DNA of 64,000 bases from assembly GCF_020381325.1 (NCBI RefSeq), contig NZ_JAGSPI010000010.1, positions 1 through 64,000 on the forward strand, written 5' to 3'. Under the pieces are notes generated by a model. It saw only the letters and a program-made list of their open reading frames with translations, was not told the origin of the DNA and made no database searches. This document shows positions 1 through 9,752 of the stretch, piece after piece. How positions within the stretch are numbered: position 1 is the first letter of the stretch; each line of letters begins with the position of its first letter. This DNA is from Providencia vermicola (GTDB lineage Bacteria; Pseudomonadota; Gammaproteobacteria; Enterobacterales; Enterobacteriaceae). Made by a program: the position numbers and the translations under genes.

Positions 1-340
1 TATTTCATATATATGAATTAACGTGTTAGTCACTCTTCAAGACTTAAAATCAAATATTTTTTTGATAGTGTCCTGTGAGTGCCCACACAGATTGTCTGAT
101 AAATTGTTAAAGAGCGTTGCAGCATTTCATATTGAAATTTGACCTTCTGGGTCGTTGCTGCGAGGTGACGTATATTACGTTTTTCTTTTAGAAAGTCAAG
201 TGTTTATTTTCAACTTTTTCTTTCTTCACCTCCGTTATCACTGGGTTTCCCCTTTTCGCCGAAGCGGTTTATCGTGACAACGGATGCGCATTATAGGGAG
301 ACGAAAAAATCTCGCAACCTCTTTTTTGCATTTTTTTTTC
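1..340 (-). promoter_or_regulatory. rRNA operon promoters P1, P2 and leader
   Basis: Read on the minus strand, this is the control region of an rRNA operon whose 16S gene starts just left of the window. P1 has a TATAAT -10 (290-295) and a TTGCGA -35 (312-317), 16 bp apart, with an AT-rich UP-like stretch upstream and a GC-rich discriminator. P2 has TTGACT (194-199) and TAATAT (172-177), also 16 bp apart. The conserved leader with its antitermination boxA (GCTCTTTAACAA) lies at about 81-116. The order murI then rrn is the same as at the E. coli rrnB locus. The 16S gene itself is inferred, not seen. Confidence 0.88.
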
Positions 341-368
341 GTTCGCTCAGCTTTTCAGCAAATTTAAG

Positions 369-1244
369 TTAAAGCGCTAGTTTTTCCAGCGAAATAAACC
401 CTTCTGTTTCAAGTACAGGCCTTAAACCTTGCACAGCATCATTCATTAAGAGGCAATAAGCGAAGTCTTTTTCGTTAGAATCATGAATTTCTGCCTGATT
501 GTTTATCAGCCAAACGGCTCTTCTAGCGATAGCAGAACCTGAATCTATAAACCTTGTTCCATCTGGTAAGACTTTTTCGAGTTCTTCTATTAATAGAGGG
601 AAATGGGTACAGCCTAAAATAACCGTGTCTGGGGGTTCAGGCATTCTGATCCACGACCTTACCGTTTGAGCCACTTCATCTAACGGTAAAGTTTCCCCAT
701 GTAGCTTTCTTTCTGCCAATTGGACTAATTCGGCAGAGCCCAGCGAAACCACTTTGCAGTCCGTAGCGAAACGGTCAATTAATTCTTTCGTGTACTCGCG
801 ATTCACAGTACCTTTCGTGGCTAATAAACCGACCACGCCATTACGCGTGAGTTTAGTAGCAGGCTTGATTGCAGGAACCACGCCGACTACAGGGAAAGTA
901 AAGTGGGCTCTTAGATTCGGTAAACTGACGGTACTTGCAGTATTACATGCAATGATCGCAATTGTTAAAGGATGCTTTGCTGCTATCGCATTAACAATTT
1001 GATAGACCCTATCAATAATAAACTCTTCACTTTTTTCACCGTAAGGAAAAGCTTCGTTATCGAATGCATATATATAGTGCGCATTCGGGATCAGTTTTTT
1101 AACTTCGCGATAGACAGATAACCCGCCCACTCCTGAGTCAAATACAAGAATGGTCGGGCGAACAGATAGGTTGTTATCAGAAGTTGTAGCTTCCGGTAAG
1201 GAAATATTCTCTTCCAGCGGTGCGATAACCATACGCGGTCTCAT
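369..1244 (-). CDS. murI: glutamate racemase
   Basis: Cytoplasmic enzyme that converts L-glutamate to D-glutamate for peptidoglycan precursors. The 291-residue protein has the [10 protein letters not shown] motif near residues 35-44 and both catalytic cysteines, Cys100 in ACNTAS and Cys212 in GCTHFPLL. Length fits the family (E. coli 285). The first 68 bases overlap the 3' end of btuB in another frame, an arrangement also known in E. coli, so the two are probably translationally linked. The rRNA operon follows directly downstream. Confidence 0.97.
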   Translation of the reverse strand: MRPRMVIAPLEENISLPEATTSDNNLSVRPTILVFDSGVGGLSVYREVKKLIPNAHYIYAFDNEAFPYGEKSEEFIIDRVYQIVNAIAAKHPLTIAIIACNTASTVSLPNLRAHFTFPVVGVVPAIKPATKLTRNGVVGLLATKGTVNREYTKELIDRFATDCKVVSLGSAELVQLAERKLHGETLPLDEVAQTVRSWIRMPEPPDTVILGCTHFPLLIEELEKVLPDGTRFIDSGSAIARRAVWLINNQAEIHDSNEKDFAYCLLMNDAVQGLRPVLETEGFISLEKLAL

Positions 1245-3066
1245 AGTCTTTATCGAACATATTAGCTATTTTACCACGAATTGTGAGATGTGAAGTGATT
1301 GGATATGCAGCGGTGAGATCCCAAAGGCTAACGCCACCGAGTTTTACTCGTTTATAAGGCCATTGGCTATAGTCATTATCGTAACGAGAGCCGATATATT
1401 GATAAGTTAATCCCATATCTATCTTATCTATAGACCAATCGAGTTGATATTTAACTTGCTGTTTAGCTCGCCGTTCCAAAACATTGTCTGTTTTTTTATT
1501 TCGTGGGTCAACATACTGATAGGTAACTTGATGCTGAAAAATACCCGTTTCGAACTCACCAACCCATTCGACACCCTTGATCTCGGCTTCTCCGATATTC
1601 TCATAAGACGTAATTGATTTACCTGGCTTATATGATGCTATCAAATTATCAATATCATTATGGTATGCATTAAGTTGCCAAAATAGTGGCCCTGTCGTCC
1701 CTTCAACACCAACTTCCCACTGTTTACTTTCCTCTGGTTTCAAGTTCGGATTACCTATTGTTGTTCCGTATACCGATGAAGAATATGCATATAGCTGTGT
1801 TAAATTTGGTGCTTTATAGGCTGTTGCATATGAACCAACCAGTTTATACCCTTCATAGAACTCCCAGCTTAGCCCTGACTGCCACGTTGTATGCCAGTTA
1901 AATTCAGAGTGGTGATCAGAACGTATCGCTGCTTCTGCTGTTACAGAATCAATAACGGCATATTGCCCTGTCAGGTATATCCCAGTGTTATTTAACGTCT
2001 GCTTTTCACTAATTATTGTATAACTGCTAGGCTCAATGCTCTGGCGTTGATAGTCAACCCCTGCACTAATGTTACCTTTATCTAATAGGTAACTATTACC
2101 CCATTGAATGTTGTACTGACTTGATTCATCTAAGTTAGCATTTGCACCATACTGCCCTTGTTTAGGGTCATAATTATAATCTTTAACGTGGCTATAACTG
2201 CCCATCAACGATGTCGAATATCTATCATTATGATATTTCAAACCAGTTTCATAAGTGCGACTATATAATTTGCGAGTATCGACACTCACACCATTATATT
2301 CAGACGTATCATAATCAGTTCGATTATCATAACCATAGGCTCTAGCGTACGCTGAAACATCAGAGGTAAATTGATGTTCAATCCCTAACCATAGTGTTTT
2401 ATTCAGGAAGCCATCTTTATCATATTGCCTTGGGCTAACCTCTTTCGGTGCTAAATCAAACCCTTTGGTATAGGTATAAGCGCCCGCCGCGGTTACTGTG
2501 GTATTTTCACCAATTTTTTGCTGGGTCGAGCCGTTATAGTTTTGATAACCATGCGAACCAATACCTGCATTTAATGTTGTCCCATCGTTATCACGACGAG
2601 TAATAATATTCACCACGCCACCAATAGCATCAGAACCATAAACAGCTGAACGCGCACCACGGATATATTCGATACGTTGAACTAATGAGATTGGAATTTG
2701 GCTCATATCTGATGAACCCGAAATACCTGCTTGATTTAAACGGACACCATCAATTAAAACCAAAACATGGCGAGATTCTGTTCCTCTAATAAAGAGAGAA
2801 CTTTGTTGCCCCATTCCGCCATTTTGCGCAATATCCACTCCCGGTAAACGCCTTAATACATCTATCACGGTATTTGACTGCCAATGATCGATATCTTCAC
2901 GGGTCACGACAGTAACTGGGGCTAATATAGACGAAATTGGTTGTTCGAAACGATTGGCTGATACGACAACTTCATCCGTTTTATTATTTGCACTTGCCAG
3001 AGAAGAAACACCGCATAACACTGCCACAGCAGCGGCCGATAATGGCAGCAACTTGTTATTATTCAT
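1177..3066 (-). CDS. btuB: TonB-dependent vitamin B12 outer-membrane receptor
   Basis: 22-stranded outer-membrane receptor that imports cobalamin using TonB energy. The 629 residues begin with a signal peptide (about 1-26), followed by a TonB box ([12 protein letters not shown], about 31-42), a plug domain with VLVLIDGVR and [10 protein letters not shown], and a barrel ending in the typical C-terminal Phe (GSYNF). It is somewhat longer than E. coli BtuB (614). The 3' end overlaps murI. The leader carries a cobalamin riboswitch, so expression should fall when intracellular adenosylcobalamin is high. Confidence 0.97.
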   Translation of the reverse strand: MNNNKLLPLSAAAVAVLCGVSSLASANNKTDEVVVSANRFEQPISSILAPVTVVTREDIDHWQSNTVIDVLRRLPGVDIAQNGGMGQQSSLFIRGTESRHVLVLIDGVRLNQAGISGSSDMSQIPISLVQRIEYIRGARSAVYGSDAIGGVVNIITRRDNDGTTLNAGIGSHGYQNYNGSTQQKIGENTTVTAAGAYTYTKGFDLAPKEVSPRQYDKDGFLNKTLWLGIEHQFTSDVSAYARAYGYDNRTDYDTSEYNGVSVDTRKLYSRTYETGLKYHNDRYSTSLMGSYSHVKDYNYDPKQGQYGANANLDESSQYNIQWGNSYLLDKGNISAGVDYQRQSIEPSSYTIISEKQTLNNTGIYLTGQYAVIDSVTAEAAIRSDHHSEFNWHTTWQSGLSWEFYEGYKLVGSYATAYKAPNLTQLYAYSSSVYGTTIGNPNLKPEESKQWEVGVEGTTGPLFWQLNAYHNDIDNLIASYKPGKSITSYENIGEAEIKGVEWVGEFETGIFQHQVTYQYVDPRNKKTDNVLERRAKQQVKYQLDWSIDKIDMGLTYQYIGSRYDNDYSQWPYKRVKLGGVSLWDLTAAYPITSHLTIRGKIANMFDKDYETAYGYRTAGREYFLTGSYNF

Positions 3067-3103
3067 TATGATTACACTCGGAAAATCAATTAAATTAAAA
3101 TTC

Positions 3104-3420
3104 CGCGAAGTTGAATAAAAGGTTCGCGCTGATATTCAACAAAGCGATAAGAAGTGTGGCAGGTATCGGACTCATAAGTTCCAAAGCGTTATTTCTATAA
3201 TAAAAAAACAGAACAGATGCTTGTATATATCCTAAACAATCCAAGTGACATGTAGGTGGCAAGCGAAGATATCCCTAGGGGCATACTGAAGTATGTGACT
3301 AGGGTAACTAAACGCTGCCAACCCCCATGTAGCTTGAAGAATGACGGATAAACCCTTAATTACCGTTGCGCGTCAGTCTTGGATTCACACCAAATTCCCT
3401 CAACCACACACTGTTATCGT
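3104..3420 (-). promoter_or_regulatory. cobalamin riboswitch of btuB, split by an ERIC element
   Basis: On the minus strand, 3361-3400 reads the conserved core GGGAATTTGGTG, then TGAATCC, then CTGACGCGCAACGGTAA. The B12 box AGTCCGATACCTGCCA lies at 3157-3172. Together these are the hallmarks of the AdoCbl riboswitch. Between them sits a complete ERIC repeat (about 3226-3350). Downstream of the B12 box two mutually exclusive hairpins can form: GTTGAAT/ATTCAAC (3110-3116 with 3134-3140) and CGCGAA/TTCGCG (3104-3109 with 3123-3128). They look like a switching expression platform in front of the btuB start. Confidence 0.82.
3226..3350 (+). repeat. ERIC (IRU) element inside the btuB riboswitch
   Basis: It has the ERIC layout: a GTAGGTGGCAAGCGAAG left arm, a central hairpin with GGCATACTGAAGTATGTGACTAGGG, and the right end AGCTTGAAGAATGACGG. 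It is flanked by TA at both ends, the known ERIC target. It lies in the variable part of the riboswitch, between the core and the B12 box. Confidence 0.9.
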
Positions 3421-3533
3421 AAGTTGAATAGTTATGAGTGTCTATGGATCGATAATGAAAACTGGACATCTTCGCCGCATTCCCTACAATTTCGCCCCTG
3501 ATATGAATTTTTTACTGTTTTATGGGGCCAAGT

Positions 3534-4631
3534 ATGCCAAACACGTTGCACACCAAAGACTACGAACTGCAACTCGCAGAGAAAACTGACCGTTTAAAGG
3601 CTATGATGGCCCCGTTTAACGCACCTGAACCTGAAATTTTTTCATCTCCAACCTCGCATTACCGGATGCGGGCAGAGTTCAGAATTTGGCATGATAATGA
3701 TGATTTGTTTCATATCATGTTTGATAAAGAGACCAAAGAACGCATTCGTGTGGACCAATTCCCTGTGGCGAGTCAATTAATCAATGACATAATGGCAGCA
3801 TTGCTACCATTAATTAAACAGAATGAATTACTACGCCATAAGTTATTCCAAATCGACTATTTATCGACACTGAGTAATAAACTGATTGTTTCACTGCTTT
3901 ACCATAAAAAATTAGGTGATGAATGGACTGCTGAGGCGAAAAATCTAAAAGCCACATTGGTGGAAAAAGGCTTTGACCTACAGTTAATCGGCCGTGCCTC
4001 AAAAACCAAAATCATGCTTGATAATGATTATGTGGATGAAGTGCTACCTGTAAATGGTAAGGATATGGTTTATCGCCAAGTTGAAAATAGCTTCACGCAA
4101 CCGAATGCACAGGTCAATATTAAAATGTTGGAGTGGGCAATTGCCGCGACACGAAATTCAACGGGTGACTTATTAGAATTGTATTGCGGAAATGGAAACT
4201 TTTCCTTGGCATTAGCACAAAACTTTGAACGTGTATTAGCCACTGAAATTGCAAAACCTTCCGTTGCTGCTGCCCAATATAATATAGAAGCAAACAACAT
4301 TAATAATGTGCAGATTATCCGAATGTCTGCTGAGGATTTTACCCAAGCAGTGCAAGGGGCACGTGAATTTAGACGTTTGGAAGGGATTACACTAACGGAT
4401 TACCAATGCAATACGATTTTTGTTGACCCGCCACGTAGCGGTTTAGATGATAAAACCGTGGAACTTGTCCAGAGATACGACCATATTTTGTATATTTCCT
4501 GTAACCCAGAAACCCTTTGCGATAATTTAGTTGAGCTGACAAAAACGCATAAAATTGAGAAGTTAGCCTTGTTTGACCAATTCCCCTATACCCATCATAT
4601 GGAAAGTGGTGTTTTATTAACGCGCCGCTAA
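3534..4631 (+). CDS. trmA: tRNA (uracil-5-)-methyltransferase
   Basis: SAM-dependent enzyme that makes m5U54 in the T-loop of tRNAs. The protein is about 365 residues (E. coli 366). It has the SAM-binding motif [16 protein letters not shown], the [11 protein letters not shown] motif, the catalytic nucleophile Cys in ISCNPETL and the general-base Glu in YTHHMESG. An in-frame ATG four codons upstream (3522) would add MGPS; the inner ATG at 3534 is preferred because it matches the family length. It is divergent from btuB, as in E. coli. Confidence 0.96.
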   Translation: MPNTLHTKDYELQLAEKTDRLKAMMAPFNAPEPEIFSSPTSHYRMRAEFRIWHDNDDLFHIMFDKETKERIRVDQFPVASQLINDIMAALLPLIKQNELLRHKLFQIDYLSTLSNKLIVSLLYHKKLGDEWTAEAKNLKATLVEKGFDLQLIGRASKTKIMLDNDYVDEVLPVNGKDMVYRQVENSFTQPNAQVNIKMLEWAIAATRNSTGDLLELYCGNGNFSLALAQNFERVLATEIAKPSVAAAQYNIEANNINNVQIIRMSAEDFTQAVQGAREFRRLEGITLTDYQCNTIFVDPPRSGLDDKTVELVQRYDHILYISCNPETLCDNLVELTKTHKIEKLALFDQFPYTHHMESGVLLTRR

Positions 4632-4702
4632 TCCTTAAATATGTTCATAATCAATACAAGAACGCCGCAATATCCTGCGGCGCTTTGGTCTAAATACATT
4701 TC

Positions 4703-5098
4703 TTAAACTTCGTTTTCAGCTTCTTGTTCAAGTGCTAGTTCAGCTTTTTCTTTCTTACGCGCTTTCCAGCTTGCATACATCCATAATGCTAAAATGACGA
4801 TAAACGTCGCAGGAATAAAGTTAGAACCAATTTCAGGGTTTTGAACGCGTAAAATCGCGGCATAACCAAAGATCCCAATAAAAAAGCTGCCTGCAACAAA
4901 TTTAGGGAGTCCCATTGGCATCGCTTGGTGTAAGTAGCGTTGGTGTAAACAATACGCAGCCAATACTAAGGTCAAAATTGGAAAAAATGAAAAATCGACT
5001 AGCGAGTTGAACAACGTTGAAAAGGTTCCATGGGTTGCAAGGCCAATCACAAAGGCCAGCAATAATGTGCTTCTTTCATAGCTTTTTTGATCCGTCAT
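4703..5098 (-). CDS. yijD: YijD family inner-membrane protein
   Basis: Small integral membrane protein of 131 residues with about four hydrophobic segments and a charged C-terminus rich in Lys and Glu. The sequence matches E. coli YijD (119 residues) along its length, for example around FPILTLVLAAYCLHQRYL and NPEIGSNF. Its function is unknown. It lies 12 bases downstream of fabR on the same strand and is probably co-transcribed with it, the same pairing as in E. coli. Confidence 0.93.
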   Translation of the reverse strand: MTDQKSYERSTLLLAFVIGLATHGTFSTLFNSLVDFSFFPILTLVLAAYCLHQRYLHQAMPMGLPKFVAGSFFIGIFGYAAILRVQNPEIGSNFIPATFIVILALWMYASWKARKKEKAELALEQEAENEV

Positions 5099-5110
5099 TG
5101 ATTCTCCTTA

Positions 5111-5767
5111 TTATTTGGTAAGGTCTGGGTCAGATTGATTTTGTTTTTCTTGTTCACGGCGGTACCAATAGTAGGCGCCTTTAGCAATCATTCTTAACTG
5201 TAATACCAGCCGTTCTTCAAGATGTCTGCGTTTTTCTTCATCAATATCAAGCGCTTCTGCGCCTGCACTAAAGACTATCGTTACCATCGCTTCAGCTTGC
5301 ATCTCAGTAAAATGGCGAGGCATCCGACTTTCAAGTTCAAGGTAATCAGCTAATTCCGCAATAAAATGTTGAATTTCCCTTGCAACAGCAGCACGAAACT
5401 CAGCAGATGTGCCTGAACGCTCACGCAATAATAACCTAAAGGCATTGGGGTTATTACCAATAAACTCCATAAAAGTTGAGACTGATGTGCGGATCACACT
5501 CCCGCCTTTTGCGATACGCTGCCTCGCTTGTCGCATCAGTTGACGTAACATCAAGCCACTTTCATCGACCATGGTTAGACCGAGTTCATCAACATCTTTG
5601 AAATGGCGATAAAATGACGTTGGTGCAATGCCTGCTTCTCGAGCAACTTCACGTAAGCTTAAGCTCGTAAAACTCCGTTCAGCGCTTAATTGGCTAAATG
5701 CGGCTTCGACGAGTGAACGCCGAGTTTTTTCTTTTTGTTTTGCTCTAACGCCAATAGTGTTACTCAC
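5111..5767 (-). CDS. fabR: TetR-family repressor of unsaturated fatty acid synthesis
   Basis: TetR-type regulator that, in E. coli, represses fabA and fabB in response to the unsaturated/saturated acyl pool. The N-terminal helix-turn-helix ([20 protein letters not shown]) is nearly identical to E. coli FabR, and the remainder is a ligand/dimerisation domain. I chose a GTG start at 5767 ([14 protein letters not shown]), 218 residues, because homology begins at GVRA and GGATCA precedes it. An ATG at 5809 would extend it by 14 residues. It is followed directly by yijD. Confidence 0.94.
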   Translation of the reverse strand: MSNTIGVRAKQKEKTRRSLVEAAFSQLSAERSFTSLSLREVAREAGIAPTSFYRHFKDVDELGLTMVDESGLMLRQLMRQARQRIAKGGSVIRTSVSTFMEFIGNNPNAFRLLLRERSGTSAEFRAAVAREIQHFIAELADYLELESRMPRHFTEMQAEAMVTIVFSAGAEALDIDEEKRRHLEERLVLQLRMIAKGAYYWYRREQEKQNQSDPDLTK

Positions 5768-5809
5768 GGTGATCCTAATTTCTATGTCATTAAATATTAA
5801 TGAACGCAT

Positions 5810-6188
5810 TATTGAAGGTTAATAATAAGCAAGAGCTCACCTTCTAGCATACCTGAAATTTCTTAATCTGGTTTAGAGAAAGATCGACTCTTACTGCAAA
5901 TTAGCAATTTTCAGAATTTCGCATATTACCGACACCGCTTTCTTATATAGAGAAATGTTCTCTGTTCCTTCTACCCTACCTGAACCCTAAAAAATAGATT
6001 CACCAAAAATGCACTTTATTTTTGTTTTTCCCAGACGTGCGTTCTTCTCGAATTTCAGATTGAAGTAAATCAGTGAAAGAGATTCACAACATTTTAATTA
6101 GCAAGACAAAGGGAACGGGAAATTAGGCGAAATAACCAACTAATGATAACATCTTGTTGTCATTTTGTTTTAGAGCAGGTCTTACCTC
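5810..6188. other. fabR-sthA divergent intergenic region
   Basis: AT-rich promoter region between two divergent genes. I see no FabR-type palindrome, RNA gene or repeat in it. Confidence 0.5.
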
Positions 6189-7586
6189 ATGCAACTTACC
6201 CATTTTGATGCAATAGTTATTGGTTCTGGTCCTGGTGGCGAAGGCGCCGCGATGGGGCTAGTAAAACAAGGAAAAAACGTTGCTGTTATAGAACGTTATA
6301 ATAATGTCGGCGGAGGCTGTACCCACTGGGGAACCATTCCCTCTAAAGCCCTCCGTCATGCTGTTAGTCGTATTATCGAATTCAATCAAAACCCCCTTTA
6401 TAGTGATAACTCCCGTAGCTTAAGCTCCTCTTTTTCTGAAATTCTGCAACATGCGGAAACGGTCATTAGCCAACAAACTCGCATGCGCCAAGGTTTTTAT
6501 GAGCGAAATGGTTGCCAGATGTTTTCGGGTGAAGCCACTTTTATTGATGATCAACATGTTAGTGTGCGTTACGCCGATGGCAGCTGTGATGTTTTAAGTG
6601 CCGATAAGATAGTAATAGCAACGGGTTCACGCCCTTATTGCCCTTCGGATGTCGATTTCAACCATTCGCGAATTTATAACAGCGATACAATCCTCAACCT
6701 TACCCATGAACCTCGCCATGTCATTATTTATGGTGCAGGTGTTATTGGTTGTGAATACGCCTCAATCTTTCGCGGATTAGGTGTGAAAGTCGACTTAATC
6801 AATACGCGAGATCATTTATTAGCCTTCCTCGACCAAGAAATGTCTGACGCGTTGTCTTACCATTTCTGGAATAGTGGCGTTGTCATTCGCCATAATGAAG
6901 AATATGAAAAAATCGAAGGCGTCGATGATGGTGTTATTGTTCACTTGAAATCTGGCAAGAAAGTGAAAGCTGACTGCCTATTATATGCCAACGGAAGAAC
7001 AGGTAACACAGATGGCTTAGGCCTTGCAAATGTTGGTATTGAGGCGGATGGCCGTGGCCTTGTGAAGGTAAATAAAGCTTACCGAACAACAAATGAGCAT
7101 ATTTATGCTGTCGGTGATGTGATTGGTTACCCAAGTCTCGCTTCTGCGGCTTATGACCAAGGCCGAATTGCGGCACGTGCAATCGGTGGTAGTCTCGGTG
7201 ATGCGCATTTAGTGGAAGATATTCCAACAGGCATTTATACCATCCCTGAAATAAGCTCTGTGGGTAAAACAGAACAAGAGCTTACCGCAATGAAAGTGCC
7301 TTATGAAGTCGGCCGTGCGCAATTTAAACATTTAGCACGTGCGCAAATTGCAGGGATGAATGTGGGGAGTTTGAAAATCTTATTTCATCGTGAAACGTTG
7401 CAAATATTAGGGATTCACTGTTTCGGTGAAAGAGCGGCTGAAATTATACATATCGGCCAAGCGATTATGGAACAAAAAGGTGAAGGCAATACTATCGAAT
7501 ATTTTGTGAATACGACGTTCAATTACCCAACGATGGCAGAGGCTTTTCGCGTTGCGGCATTAAATGGTTTAAATCGACTATTTTAA
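6189..7586 (+). CDS. sthA: soluble pyridine nucleotide transhydrogenase
   Basis: Cytoplasmic FAD enzyme that transfers hydride between NADPH and NAD+. The 465 residues comprise an N-terminal FAD fold with [10 protein letters not shown] (12-21), a second dinucleotide fold with [12 protein letters not shown] (about 179-190), and a C-terminal dimerisation domain with [15 protein letters not shown]. It belongs to the disulfide-reductase superfamily, but the redox pair is reduced to one residue: Cys44 is followed by Thr49 where disulfide reductases have the second Cys, as expected for SthA. It is divergent from fabR and convergent with oxyR. Confidence 0.97.
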   Translation: MQLTHFDAIVIGSGPGGEGAAMGLVKQGKNVAVIERYNNVGGGCTHWGTIPSKALRHAVSRIIEFNQNPLYSDNSRSLSSSFSEILQHAETVISQQTRMRQGFYERNGCQMFSGEATFIDDQHVSVRYADGSCDVLSADKIVIATGSRPYCPSDVDFNHSRIYNSDTILNLTHEPRHVIIYGAGVIGCEYASIFRGLGVKVDLINTRDHLLAFLDQEMSDALSYHFWNSGVVIRHNEEYEKIEGVDDGVIVHLKSGKKVKADCLLYANGRTGNTDGLGLANVGIEADGRGLVKVNKAYRTTNEHIYAVGDVIGYPSLASAAYDQGRIAARAIGGSLGDAHLVEDIPTGIYTIPEISSVGKTEQELTAMKVPYEVGRAQFKHLARAQIAGMNVGSLKILFHRETLQILGIHCFGERAAEIIHIGQAIMEQKGEGNTIEYFVNTTFNYPTMAEAFRVAALNGLNRLF

Positions 7587-7663
7587 TTGCCAGTCTTGAT
7601 GGTTGCCTCTTTTTTGGCAACCATCATATCAATCTAACAAACATTTATTTCAGCGCTTTATTC

Positions 7664-8569
7664 CTACACTCTATTTTTATAATAATTATCCATTGAGTTA
7701 TAAATAGTTTCAGCTAATTGTTCATAGCGACCACGTAAAGGTGAACCAGGGCGATATACCAGAACAATTGTCCGCTTAGGCTCAGGCTCAATACAATTTA
7801 AGTAACACACGCCATCACGACACGCTTCATTTGGCACCGCCAAATCAGGTAAAAGTGTAATGCCACTTCCCGCTGCAACCATATTTCTTAATGTCTCTAA
7901 ACTGGTTGCCCTAAAATGTGTGTCTTCTTTTGCGCCTGCTTGAAAACAGAAACCCATTGCTTGGTCACGTAAGCAATGCCCATCTTCTAACATTAATAAT
8001 TTTTCACCTGACAGCTCCCCCATTTCAATGGTGTCACGGTCATGCCATGGATGGCTTTCATAAATAGCCAGCTTCATTGGTTCTTCAAATAAAGGCACAA
8101 CAATAAATGGCGCTGTTTCTTTCACATCTGCCAAAATTGCACAATCTAATTTACCGCTATCTAATTGAGCTAATAGTTGCTGAGTTTGTGCTTCATGTAA
8201 GTAAATTTCTAACTTAGGGTGAGCTTGGTGTAATTGTGGGATGATGTGAGGTAATAAGTAGGGTGCGACCGTTGGTATTAGGCCTATATGCAGTGGGCCA
8301 GACATACTTTCCCCTTGCAGCGCAGCCATTTCTTGCAACACTTTTATTTCCCGCAAAATAGTTCGAGCCTGTTCAACAAGTAATAAACCTTGCTGGGTAA
8401 AAAGAACTTTACGACTCGTTCTCTCTAATAACATGACGCCGAGCTCTTCTTCTAATTTACGAATTTGACCACTTAATGTTGGTTGGCTGACATGACAAGA
8501 ATCCGCGGCGCGTCTAAAGTGTTTATGTTCGGCGAGTGCAACGAGGTACTCTAAATCTCGAATATTCAT
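7664..8569 (-). CDS. oxyR: LysR-type peroxide sensor OxyR
   Basis: Transcription factor activated by hydrogen peroxide through an intramolecular disulfide. The 301 residues have an N-terminal winged helix-turn-helix (FRRAADSCHVSQPTLSGQIR, 18-37) and a LysR substrate-binding domain. Both redox cysteines are at the canonical positions, Cys199 (EDGHC) and Cys208 (MGFC). The targets (katG, ahpC, dps and others) are outside this window. The upstream region is long and AT-rich and may hold an OxyR site. Confidence 0.97.
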   Translation of the reverse strand: MNIRDLEYLVALAEHKHFRRAADSCHVSQPTLSGQIRKLEEELGVMLLERTSRKVLFTQQGLLLVEQARTILREIKVLQEMAALQGESMSGPLHIGLIPTVAPYLLPHIIPQLHQAHPKLEIYLHEAQTQQLLAQLDSGKLDCAILADVKETAPFIVVPLFEEPMKLAIYESHPWHDRDTIEMGELSGEKLLMLEDGHCLRDQAMGFCFQAGAKEDTHFRATSLETLRNMVAAGSGITLLPDLAVPNEACRDGVCYLNCIEPEPKRTIVLVYRPGSPLRGRYEQLAETIYNSMDNYYKNRV

Positions 8570-9335
8570 ATTTCTTTTCCTTTCGTGAATTCTTTGTCAA
8601 ACCAAAGATAGATAATACCAATCACTATATCGATATTGTTCTGTTTTATCTATTAATAAATTAATAAATATCGCCTTACTTCACTTCACATACAATTTTA
8701 CGCAATAAAATGAAATGAATCGCAACACTTGGAAACAAATGCATTCCATATTTTTGATTGGTGATAAAGAGCCCTTTCTCAGATTGAGGGTCACCATAAA
8801 CCTTATTATTATATTTAGTATCCCTCTAAGCGTTAATAAATTACCTAGATAAAGTTATGTTTATTTTCATGGTTGAAATATTCTGTTATATTTTTTTTCA
8901 TTCACCGTTAAACTTTGTAAGTTTTTATATAAAAATAAATGTAAAATCACAGCTTCTTTCTGTTAAATCCCCACAAAAAGTTATTACACGCTTATAACCT
9001 TACTCCGTTCACTAGAAGATCAAACCAACTAAAAGCACATCAAAAAAGCATAAACCCACAAAATTATGCAAAAACAGTAATTAAATAGAGTTTTATGCCA
9101 TTAAAAACTGAGAAATCAATTTAATGAGCCAATATAGTAGCATTGATTATATTTATATTTTTAAACATTTCATTTTTTTGATTTACACATTTCTGGCATT
9201 TTTTTAATTATAATTCATTTCCTCAAAACATCAGGGAATATTAGTCACGAATTATTATTTTTAATTTATATAAGACATCTTCAATTTAAACATACAGCAA
9301 GTTGATTCACTAAAAATCAATGACGGGATACTATT
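8570..9335. other. AT-rich intergenic region upstream of oxyR
   Basis: 766 bases of very AT-rich DNA. Near oxyR, 8609-8655 holds ATAG and CTAT elements spaced somewhat like an OxyR site (see findings). A hairpin with GGTGA (8760-8764) pairing with TCACC (8791-8795) has no poly-T tail. I cannot recognise an OxyS-type RNA and see no open reading frame with a ribosome-binding site. Confidence 0.5.
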
Positions 9336-9689
9336 ATGAAAAATTCACTATCAATGTTAAAAAAATCATGCGTTTACTCATTAACCAGCTTATTCCTCTT
9401 AACCGCTTTTACATCAATGAATGCAAATGCCAGCAATGATGAACACACCGGTATTATTCAATTTTCTGGTGCCATTGTATTTCCATCATGCTTCAATGAA
9501 ATCAATGAAAAACATATTAAAATGAAATGCTTAAATAGCCAATCGGATATGATTACCAATAAAATAGACTTAAATGATGTGACAAAGATCCAAGGGTGGA
9601 AAGTCATCAATGATGGTAGGGGTGAGTATTCATATAATTGGGTAAATGAGGATAAACAGATGGGAATGCTGACGATTAAATATATTTAA
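9336..9689 (+). CDS. small secreted protein, fimbrial-subunit-like
   Basis: The function is not recognised with confidence. The 117 residues start with a long signal peptide (about 1-33, ending ANAS). The mature part has GIIQFSGAIVFPSC and a second Cys about 17 residues later. A G-x-I-x-F-x-G-x-I-x-x-P-x-C pattern with a second Cys resembles the start of type 1 pilin subunits, but the protein is shorter than a pilin and no chaperone or usher is nearby. It is very AT-rich, flanked by AT-rich DNA, and sits between oxyR and argH, which are adjacent in E. coli. It may be an acquired orphan. Confidence 0.7.
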   Translation: MKNSLSMLKKSCVYSLTSLFLLTAFTSMNANASNDEHTGIIQFSGAIVFPSCFNEINEKHIKMKCLNSQSDMITNKIDLNDVTKIQGWKVINDGRGEYSYNWVNEDKQMGMLTIKYI

Positions 9690-9711
9690 TAAGAACTGCG
9701 TTATGGGAATT

Positions 9712-9737
9712 GGGGTAGTCATGCTACCCCCCATTTT
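9712..9737. terminator. terminator hairpin between the orphan gene and argH
   Basis: GGGGTAG and CTACCCC form a 7-bp stem with a 5-base loop. The plus-strand side ends in CCATTTT. It lies between two convergent genes. Confidence 0.65.
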
Positions 9738-9752
9738 AACCTCAACTCGCCA

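Noticed and set aside
9336-9689. A complete fimbrial operon at the orphan pilin-like gene
   Set aside because: No chaperone, usher or adhesin genes occur on either side.
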